Source: Arenibacter sp965652575
GTDB lineage: Bacteria; Bacteroidota; Bacteroidia; Flavobacteriales; Flavobacteriaceae
Direction of reading: 5' to 3'
NCBI GenBank assembly: GCA_965652575.1
Contig: CBFGWQ010000025.1
Span: 1 to 30,700, forward strand
Length of the DNA stretch: 30,700 bases
The notes beneath the pieces are model-generated. The model had not been told where the DNA came from and did no database searches. It saw nothing but the letters and a program-made list of their open reading frames with translations. How positions within the stretch are numbered: the first letter of the stretch is position 1; the number at the start of each line of letters is the position of its first letter. Position numbers and translations under genes: made by a program. Positions 24,605 to 30,700 of this stretch are shown in pieces.

Positions 24605-27600
24605 TTAATGTTTTACTATAAACAATCTGGTGTTAACTTCGTCGAAAGCCACTTCTATTCCCTTTTCCAGGCTTTCTTCAAAATTAAGTTCTGCTGCCAA
24701 GGTCTCGGTTTTAATATATGCCATATTACTTTCTACCGCCTCCTGGACAAATCCATTTTTCAATAATTTAATATCTATTTTATCTGTCACTTCAAAACCC
24801 GATTCCTTTCTCAGGTTTTGAATTCTATTGACTAGTTCCCTAGCAATACCTTCCTTTCTAAGGTCCTCATCGATAGAAATATCCAGTGCCACCGTTATTG
24901 GCCCTGAACTTGCTACCAACCAACCTTCTATATCTTGGGAGGAAATTTCTACATCCTGTAACTGTAAAGTAATACTTTTATTATCAAAATGCAGTAAAAT
25001 TTCGCCTTCCTGTTCAATTTTCTGGATATCGTTTTGATTCAATAGTGCCACGGCACCGGCAATCAATTTCATATCCTTCCCAAACTTTGGCCCCAAAGTT
25101 TTAAAGTTGGGCTTGATCTGCTTGACCAGGATTCCCGAAGCGTCATCCAACAATTCTATCTCCTTCACGTTCACTTCGGACTTTATTAAACCGGCCACAG
25201 CCTCAATTTCCAACCTTTGTTTATTATCCAGTACCGGAATCATTATCTTCTGCAATGGTTGACGTACCTTAATCTTCTCCTTTTGTCGAATGGACAGGAC
25301 CAAGGACGATATGGTCTGGGCCTTTGCCATTTTACTTTCCAGTTCCTTATTTACCAATGCGGCATTATATATGGGAAAATCGGCCAAATGTACGCTTTCA
25401 AAAGGCTCTTTCTGTGTTGCAATTGTTAAATCTTTGTATAATCTATCCATATAGAATGGCGCTACCGGTGCGGAAAGTTTTGCCACAGTGGTCAAACAGG
25501 TATACAATGTTTGGTAAGCCGATATTTTATCTTTTTGATAGTCCCCTTTCCAAAAACGTCTTCTGCTAAGGCGCACGTACCAATTGCTCAGGTTTTCCTG
25601 TACATAATCCGATATGGCCCTGGTTGCCCTGGTAGGCTCATAATCTTCATATGCCTCGTCCACTGTTTTTATCAGGGTGTGCAGTTCCGACAAAATCCAT
25701 TGGTCTATTTCCGGCCTTTCATTTAAGGGAATATCTTCTTCCGAATAATCAAAACCATCTATGTTCGCATACAGGGCAAAGAAAGAGTAGGTGTTGTACA
25801 AGGTACCAAAAAACTTACGTTTTACCTCTGCAATACCCTCTACATCAAATTTTAGATTATCCCACGGGTTTGCGTTGGAAATCATGTACCACCTAGTGGC
25901 ATCGGCCCCATACTCGTCCATAGTTTCAAATGGATCTACTGCATTGCCCAGGCGCTTGGACATTTTCTTTCCTTCCTTATCCAGCACCAGGCCGTTGGAT
26001 ACTACATTTTTATAGGCCACGGAATCGAATACCATGGTAGCTATGGCATGCAGGGTATAAAACCAACCACGGGTCTGATCTACCCCTTCGGCTATAAAAT
26101 CGGCCGGAAAGGTCTTTCCTTCATCTATCAATTCCTTGTTCTCAAAAGGGTAGTGCCATTGGGCGTAGGGCATGGAGCCACTATCGAACCAAACATCTAT
26201 AAGGTCGCTTTCACGTCTCATTGGTTTTCCGGACGGAGCCACCAATATTATTTGGTCCACAATATTTTTATGCAGGTCCACTTTGTCATAATTGTCCTCG
26301 CCCATGTCCCCAACAACAAAATCTGAAAAGATTTCCTTTTCCAATACTCCCGCTGCCACCGCCTTTTTCATTTCTTCCTTGAGTTCGGCCACAGAACCTA
26401 TTATCAATTCCTCCTTGCCATCTTCCGTACGCCAAATGGGCAGGGGAATTCCCCAATAACGGGAACGGGACAGGTTCCAATCATTGGCATTGGCCAGCCA
26501 ATTGCCAAATCTTCCCTCTCCGGTAGCCTTGGGCTTCCAATTAATGGTCTGGTTTAGGTTAAACATCCTATCCTTGATATCGGTGACCTTTATAAACCAT
26601 GAATCCAGAGGGTAATACAATATGGGCTTATCCGTACGCCAACAGTTGGGATAACTGTGAACGTATTTTTCCACCTTGAAAGCCCTGTTTTCTTCCTTTA
26701 ATTGAATAGCAATTTCAACATCTACAGACCGCTCCGGTGCTTCCCCATCGTCATAGTATTCGTTTTTTACATACTTTCCGGCATACTCTCCCATTTCAGG
26801 CCTAAACCTACCCTGTAGATCTACCAAGGGAACCGGGTTATTATTTTCGTCCAAAACCAGCATGGGCGGCACTTCCGGTTCTGCCAATTTTGCGACCAGG
26901 GCGTCATCCGCACCAAAAGTGGGTGCCGTATGAACAATCCCCGTACCGTCTTCCGTGGTAACAAAATCGCCGGCAATGACCCTAAAGGCATTTTCCGGAT
27001 TTTGATAGGGCAGGGCATAATCCAAGAGCTGTTCGTATCTTATCCCGACCAAATCCTTGCCTTTGGCGGCCGCAACTATTTTGTATGGGATTTTCTTATC
27101 CTGGGATGAAAACTTTTCAAAATCGGCTTCACTTTCCGCTTCAAAAAATTTACCGCTAAACTGTTTCCCCACCAAAGATTTGGCCAAGACAACATGCACT
27201 GGTTCATAGGTGTATTGATTGAAGGTCCTCACCACAACATAATCAATCTTAGGGCCTACGGTCAATGCCGTATTGGATGGCAGGGTCCAGGGTGTGGTCG
27301 TCCATGCCAAAAAGAAAACCTCGCCACTCACCTCCTTCAAATTCTGTGGCAAGGTAGCTTTATCCGCTTTAAACTGTGCCACTACGGTGGTATCCGTAAC
27401 ATCCTGATAGGTACCGGGCTGATTTAACTCATGGGAACTTAAGCCGGTTCCGGCCTTTGGCGAATAGGGCTGAATGGTATACCCCTTATAAATAAGTCCT
27501 TTGTCATAAATCTGTTTCAACAGCCACCATACAGATTCCATGTACTTGGGCTTATAGGTAATATAAGGATCTTCCATATCTACCCAATATCCTACCTTTT

Positions 27601-28006
27601 CGGTCATGGAGTTCCATACATCGGTATACCGCATAACCGCCTTCTTACAGGCCGCATTGTATTCTTCCACCGATATTTTGGTGCCTATGTCTTCCTTTGT
27701 AATGCCCAATTCCTTCTCTACTCCCAATTCAATGGGAAGTCCATGGGTATCCCATCCGGCCTTGCGCTTCACCTGAAAACCCTTCATGGTCTTATAGCGC
27801 GGAAAAATATCCTTAATGGTCCGTGCCATTACATGGTGAATGCCGGGCAATCCATTTGCGGAAGGTGGTCCTTCAAAGAAAACAAAACTATCCCTGCCTT
27901 CCCTGCTCGCAACACTTTTCCCAAAAACATTGTTCTCCTTCCAAAAGTGCAATACCTCTCCGGCAATTTTCGGTAAATCTAAGCCCTTGTACTCTGCGAA
28001 CTTCAT
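24605..28006 (-). CDS. ileS: Isoleucyl-tRNA synthetase, eukaryote-like type (IleRS2)
   Basis: Charges tRNA-Ile with isoleucine. The 1133 residues contain the class I catalytic core, an editing domain inserted in it (with TTTPWTLPSNTAL and the GTGIVHTAPTFG region), the KMSKR loop (GKKMSKRLGN), an anticodon-binding domain and a long C-terminal extension. The HIGH-type motif reads ANGLPGIHHVMART, so the signature is G55-I-H-H58 rather than HxGH. The length, extension and motif place it in the eukaryote-like IleRS2 group. It begins the ileS, DksA-like, DUF4097-like, lspA block. The ATG lies about 28 bases after a predicted transcription start. Confidence 0.97.
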   Translation of the reverse strand: MKFAEYKGLDLPKIAGEVLHFWKENNVFGKSVASREGRDSFVFFEGPPSANGLPGIHHVMARTIKDIFPRYKTMKGFQVKRKAGWDTHGLPIELGVEKELGITKEDIGTKISVEEYNAACKKAVMRYTDVWNSMTEKVGYWVDMEDPYITYKPKYMESVWWLLKQIYDKGLIYKGYTIQPYSPKAGTGLSSHELNQPGTYQDVTDTTVVAQFKADKATLPQNLKEVSGEVFFLAWTTTPWTLPSNTALTVGPKIDYVVVRTFNQYTYEPVHVVLAKSLVGKQFSGKFFEAESEADFEKFSSQDKKIPYKIVAAAKGKDLVGIRYEQLLDYALPYQNPENAFRVIAGDFVTTEDGTGIVHTAPTFGADDALVAKLAEPEVPPMLVLDENNNPVPLVDLQGRFRPEMGEYAGKYVKNEYYDDGEAPERSVDVEIAIQLKEENRAFKVEKYVHSYPNCWRTDKPILYYPLDSWFIKVTDIKDRMFNLNQTINWKPKATGEGRFGNWLANANDWNLSRSRYWGIPLPIWRTEDGKEELIIGSVAELKEEMKKAVAAGVLEKEIFSDFVVGDMGEDNYDKVDLHKNIVDQIILVAPSGKPMRRESDLIDVWFDSGSMPYAQWHYPFENKELIDEGKTFPADFIAEGVDQTRGWFYTLHAIATMVFDSVAYKNVVSNGLVLDKEGKKMSKRLGNAVDPFETMDEYGADATRWYMISNANPWDNLKFDVEGIAEVKRKFFGTLYNTYSFFALYANIDGFDYSEEDIPLNERPEIDQWILSELHTLIKTVDEAYEDYEPTRATRAISDYVQENLSNWYVRLSRRRFWKGDYQKDKISAYQTLYTCLTTVAKLSAPVAPFYMDRLYKDLTIATQKEPFESVHLADFPIYNAALVNKELESKMAKAQTISSLVLSIRQKEKIKVRQPLQKIMIPVLDNKQRLEIEAVAGLIKSEVNVKEIELLDDASGILVKQIKPNFKTLGPKFGKDMKLIAGAVALLNQNDIQKIEQEGEILLHFDNKSITLQLQDVEISSQDIEGWLVASSGPITVALDISIDEDLRKEGIARELVNRIQNLRKESGFEVTDKIDIKLLKNGFVQEAVESNMAYIKTETLAAELNFEESLEKGIEVAFDEVNTRLFIVKH

Positions 28007-28039
28007 AATAACTACTTCTTATCCTACATTTTAAGTTTG

Positions 28040-28047
28040 CAAAACTA
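28040..28047 (-). promoter_or_regulatory. Bacteroidota-type -7 promoter element for ileS (TAGTTTTG)
   Basis: Exact TAnnTTTG match on the minus strand, 34 bases upstream of the ileS ATG. No convincing -33 partner is visible at the usual distance. Confidence 0.5.
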
Positions 28048-28361
28048 ATGATTTTTAACGTAAAATGATTCTGTTAAAAGCAAAAAGCCCCTTTGAAAAG
28101 GAGGTTTTAAAAAATTTTATAGGCCATTCGTATTATTTTTTTCCTTTAGGGCAATATATGCGCATGTTTGGATGGACTGTCTTATCTATTTGGCCGCTCG
28201 GCTATGAACTATACTATATGCCCTATGCTATACGCTGTACACAAAAATTTAACGCGCTACCTTCTTTTGTCGTTTAAAATGGTCTCCAAAAACTACTTTT
28301 CCTTTGGGGTCCGGATAGTCTAAAACAGGAAAAATTACGTATTTAATGCGTAGAACTATTT
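28048..28361. other. Intergenic region between divergent ileS and lipoprotein genes
   Basis: AT-rich DNA of about 310 bases. It holds an imperfect hairpin at about 28085-28103 (CCCCTTT against AAAGGAGG) and a run of related short words built on CTATA/TATGC near 28200-28235. A 70-codon plus-strand frame (28065-28277) has no recognisable domain and I do not accept it. No exact promoter was found for the lipoprotein gene. Confidence 0.4.
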
Positions 28362-28397
28362 GAACTCATCTTGAATTCAAAAACTCAAGATGAGTTC
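28362..28397 (+). promoter_or_regulatory. Strong 13-bp hairpin in the leader of the small lipoprotein gene
   Basis: GAACTCATCTTGA (28362-28374) and TCAAGATGAGTTC (28385-28397) are perfect complementary arms with a 10-base loop, ending 22 bases before the ATG at 28420. No T run follows on either side, so it is not a standard terminator. It would fold stably in the mRNA leader. Confidence 0.7.
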
Positions 28398-28419
28398 TCT
28401 AACTCAAAAACCAAGAAAA

Positions 28420-28773
28420 ATGAAAAAAGTAATTTTAAGTTCAATTTTGATGCTAGCTCTAAGCCTTTCATTTGTATCGTGCAGGGAAACAAAGGATAAG
28501 GCCAAGGATGCCATGGAAGAAACAAATGAAGCCTTGAAAGAAGTGGGTGAGGACATGAAGCAAGTTGGGGAAGAGATAAAAGGTGCCGCCTCGGAAGTTA
28601 TGGACAATGCAAAAGAAGTAGGGGAAGACATGAAGGAAGCCGGTAGCGAGGCGGTAGATAAAACAAAAGCTGCCGTTAAGGAAGCAGGGGACGAAGTAAA
28701 GGATGCCGCTACCAAAGCCGCAGATAAGACCAAGGCCGCTGCCGAGGAAGTCAAGGAGAAAATCCAGGAATAA
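28420..28773 (+). CDS. Small helical repeat lipoprotein
   Basis: A 117-residue lipoprotein. I chose the internal ATG (MKKVILSS), because it starts a proper lipoprotein signal with lipobox SFVSC (Cys21); the longer frame beginning at 28390 would start inside the leader hairpin. The mature part is one long charged amphipathic helix rich in Lys, Glu and Ala, with repeats such as KEVGEDMK (twice) and DKTKAA (twice), resembling YtxH, LEA-like and apolipoprotein-like sequences. Such proteins are often tied to stress or envelope stability, but no role can be assigned. It is followed directly by a terminator and lies alone between ileS and the receptor gene. Confidence 0.85.
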   Translation: MKKVILSSILMLALSLSFVSCRETKDKAKDAMEETNEALKEVGEDMKQVGEEIKGAASEVMDNAKEVGEDMKEAGSEAVDKTKAAVKEAGDEVKDAATKAADKTKAAAEEVKEKIQE

Positions 28774-28795
28774 CTTTCCCTATTTTTTAAACTTA

Positions 28796-28824
28796 GGTCC
28801 GATATTCATATCGGACTTTTTTTT
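28796..28824 (+). terminator. Rho-independent terminator after the small lipoprotein gene
   Basis: GTCCGATAT (28797-28805) and ATATCGGAC (28808-28816) form a perfect 9-bp stem with a 2-base loop and are followed by eight T residues (28817-28824). The T run touches the stop codon of the convergent receptor gene, so the hairpin may also serve that transcript. Confidence 0.9.
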
Positions 28825-30700
28825 AAAAGGTATAACCCACTCCCAGAATCAAATTAATTCCCGGTGCCACGATTCCCGAAGAATAGGAACGATATCTTTG
28901 ATCGGTAATATTTTCCAAATTTGCGGTAAGATCAATGGCATTGGACAACTGATATTGCGATCTAAAGTTTAAGGTATACCAGGAAGGGGAATACGGATTG
29001 CCGTCTTGGTCCACCGCATATATATAATCCTTTGTTTTTTCGGACATGGACATATCCCGATAACTGATTTCCCCATTAAAATTGACAAAGAGGTCGGTTT
29101 TTAATTTTTGGTGCTTCCAGATTATATGAAAATCCCCAAAAGTTGGGGCCACATGTCGGCCTGGCGTGTCCGTCCCATCTTCCTCTTCTTCTATCCCATG
29201 GGTAAGGGTAAGATTGGCATTCACGGACAGGCTCTTGGTCAGAAAGGCATCCAATCCAAGTTCAAAACCGTAAACATAGGCCTTTGCCGCATTCTGTATT
29301 GCCTGCACATTTTGTAATTCCCCATTATAAACTATTTCGCTGTTCCCATTAAATTGAAAGTCCCTCCGGACAAGGGCATCTACCAAATAGGTATAGAAGG
29401 AGGCCCCCTTTAGCATCAGTCTGTCATTAAAATTTTTCTGGATCCCTACTTCCAAATTATAGGCATACTCCGGTTCCAGATCCGGATTGGGAACAACCAC
29501 GGATCCAGGTTCCGAATCGAATATCTTACCAACATCATCTATATTCGGGGCTCTAAACCCCGTAGACCCATTGAAGGTCAACTGTAGATCCGATTTGGGA
29601 AACCAGCTAAATCCGATGCTTCCCGTTAGGGCACCGGTACTAAGATCGGCATCATTAAAGGGAAAAGAATAAAAAGTTTGGTCAAAAATCGCATCGATCC
29701 ATACATGACTATATCTCAGCCCGGACAAAAAGGTGAAGTTGGGCTTGGTCCTTAACTCGCCGTTAACATAACCTGCAAGTGTTTGCCAGGTTGCATTGTC
29801 CGGATATCTCGATGCACCGGGGGAGGATGCCATCGTCCCTATATTAAATTCATTGCCCACAGAGCCTATTTTATTAAATATGTATTCCCCCCCATAGTAA
29901 AGCCTAAGGCTTCCCATACGTTTATTTTCAAAATCGATGTTCGCTGAAACGGCATCCACATTCTCCTTGGTCCCATACCTTATGGCATCGCCAAAATCCC
30001 TATCGTTCCTACTTTCCACAAAATTTTGGTAGGCCGTTGTTATTTTTAGCCCGTCATAAAACTTTCCCTTGCCGTTTTTATAGAATTGCAGGTTTCCCAT
30101 AAACCATTTCTGCGGACCGTAGAACCATTCAGCGGACCGCAGGCCAAGCCCATCCCGGGATGGTCTGATAAGCCTATCGTATCGGGAATAATCGGAAGTT
30201 TCGGAATAATATGCGCTTAGATTGACATTCCAATTGTTATTGGGCTTAAAGAGCACCTTTTGCATTATATTAATTTGATCATAACCCGAGGGGACCTGCT
30301 TTTTGGGGTTTTTATTTTCCCATAGTTCATCCCGTCCATTTTTCGTAACTACGTATCGGTTCCTTAAATAGGAGGTTGGTCCATGGGACCCCATTTTAAG
30401 ATCTCCAAAGTCGTTATAGGTAAGGCTGCTCAAAAACGCCCATTCCCTTTTGCCCAAATTGAAATCTACATGAAAAGTATTTTCGTTATTGGCCGAAGAA
30501 AACCTATATTTTGATTTTCCAGAAACCTGTAAGCTATCCGTCTTTGAAAATTGAGGGTTGTTGGTGTAAAAATTCATAACCCCACCAATGGCATCAGAGC
30601 CGTAAATTACGGATCCAGGGCCAAAAATCACCTCGGTACTTTTAATGGCAAAGGGGTCTATGGAAATCACATTTTGAATATTGCCCCCCCTAAATATGGC
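28823..30700 (-). CDS. TonB-dependent receptor, N-terminus beyond the window
   Basis: The C-terminal 625 residues of a TonB-dependent outer-membrane receptor; the frame stays open to the window edge, so the signal peptide and part of the plug are missing. The visible plug end reads IFRGGNIQNVISIDPFAIKS and then EVIFGPGSVIYGSDAIGGVMNF, typical of the colicin I/heme/siderophore receptor group. Barrel landmarks include FNGSTGFRAPNIDDVGK, NPDLEPEYAYNLEVGI, and a C-terminal NLTDxxYR-type motif (ENITDQRYRSYSSG) ending in LGVGYTF. Substrate could be an iron chelate, heme or a cobalamin-like compound; nothing local decides. A run of seven G residues (30684-30690) lies in the RGGN codons. It converges on the small lipoprotein gene. 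Confidence 0.9.
   Translation of the reverse strand, partial: AIFRGGNIQNVISIDPFAIKSTEVIFGPGSVIYGSDAIGGVMNFYTNNPQFSKTDSLQVSGKSKYRFSSANNENTFHVDFNLGKREWAFLSSLTYNDFGDLKMGSHGPTSYLRNRYVVTKNGRDELWENKNPKKQVPSGYDQINIMQKVLFKPNNNWNVNLSAYYSETSDYSRYDRLIRPSRDGLGLRSAEWFYGPQKWFMGNLQFYKNGKGKFYDGLKITTAYQNFVESRNDRDFGDAIRYGTKENVDAVSANIDFENKRMGSLRLYYGGEYIFNKIGSVGNEFNIGTMASSPGASRYPDNATWQTLAGYVNGELRTKPNFTFLSGLRYSHVWIDAIFDQTFYSFPFNDADLSTGALTGSIGFSWFPKSDLQLTFNGSTGFRAPNIDDVGKIFDSEPGSVVVPNPDLEPEYAYNLEVGIQKNFNDRLMLKGASFYTYLVDALVRRDFQFNGNSEIVYNGELQNVQAIQNAAKAYVYGFELGLDAFLTKSLSVNANLTLTHGIEEEEDGTDTPGRHVAPTFGDFHIIWKHQKLKTDLFVNFNGEISYRDMSMSEKTKDYIYAVDQDGNPYSPSWYTLNFRSQYQLSNAIDLTANLENITDQRYRSYSSGIVAPGINLILGVGYTF

Noticed and set aside
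28083..28105. Possible terminator hairpin upstream of ileS
   Set aside because: The stem is imperfect, needing a G-T pair, and no gene on the minus strand lies upstream for it to terminate.
28065..28277. 70-codon plus-strand frame upstream of the lipoprotein
   Set aside because: It runs through low-complexity and hairpin sequence, has no domain or promoter, and resembles no protein I know.
28390..28419. Upstream ATG for the small lipoprotein
   Set aside because: It lies inside the leader hairpin and would place ten extra polar residues before a complete lipoprotein signal peptide.

Overview
The window looks like chromosome of a member of Flavobacteriaceae (Bacteroidota), probably a marine or environmental one. 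The signs are several large TonB-dependent receptors with N-terminal carboxypeptidase-regulatory-like domains, DUF5689/lamin-tail and DUF3108 proteins, the ileS / DksA-like / lspA block usual in flavobacteria, AT-rich intergenic regions, and promoter -7 matches of the Bacteroidota type (TAnnTTTG). I see no rRNA, tRNA, CRISPR array, insertion sequence or phage gene. Most genes lie on the minus strand.

Layout. (1) 1-803: a small accessory patch with a four-helix-bundle (23S-intervening-sequence family) gene next to the broken N-terminal remnant of a type III-like DNA methyltransferase, set in short heptamer repeats. (2) 809-6157: a surface nucleic-acid-processing locus, made of a DUF5689/lamin-tail lipoprotein and a TonB-dependent receptor on the minus strand, divergent from a secreted endonuclease/exonuclease/phosphatase on the plus strand. 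(3) 6161-7408: a secreted DUF1080 protein, a cluster of palindromes and a four-helix membrane protein. (4) 7562-10909: a very large Oar-like TonB-dependent outer-membrane protein with its terminator. (5) 11082-15788: a tight minus-strand run, DUF3108 protein, tryptophan 2,3-dioxygenase, M23 peptidase lipoprotein and glucose-6-phosphate isomerase. (6) 15789-17358: palindromes, a candidate ~100-nt structured small RNA with its own promoter and terminator, and 4-hydroxyphenylpyruvate dioxygenase. (7) 17703-21764: patatin/beta-barrel protein and UvrC. (8) 22036-22900: a well-formed plus-strand promoter, a leader hairpin, a possible 28-residue membrane peptide and 5-formyltetrahydrofolate cyclo-ligase. 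(9) 22872-28006: the ileS, DksA-like, DUF4097-like, lspA block on the minus strand. (10) 28362-30700: a small helical lipoprotein behind a strong leader hairpin, a terminator, and a TonB-dependent receptor cut by the window edge.

The genes join several themes. Envelope and surface functions include the four lipoproteins or barrel proteins, LspA (which matures lipoproteins) and the M23 peptidase. Aromatic amino-acid catabolism is represented by the tryptophan and tyrosine dioxygenases on either side of the candidate small RNA. Housekeeping is represented by pgi, uvrC, ileS and folate repair.

The observations most worth following are the candidate small RNA at about 15992-16094, the GIHH form of the IleRS signature motif (a form linked to extreme mupirocin resistance), the 7-bp duplication that breaks the methyltransferase remnant, the receptor/lipoprotein/nuclease trio, the TTG-start gene wedged behind a terminator, and the 28-residue peptide with its promoter and leader hairpin.
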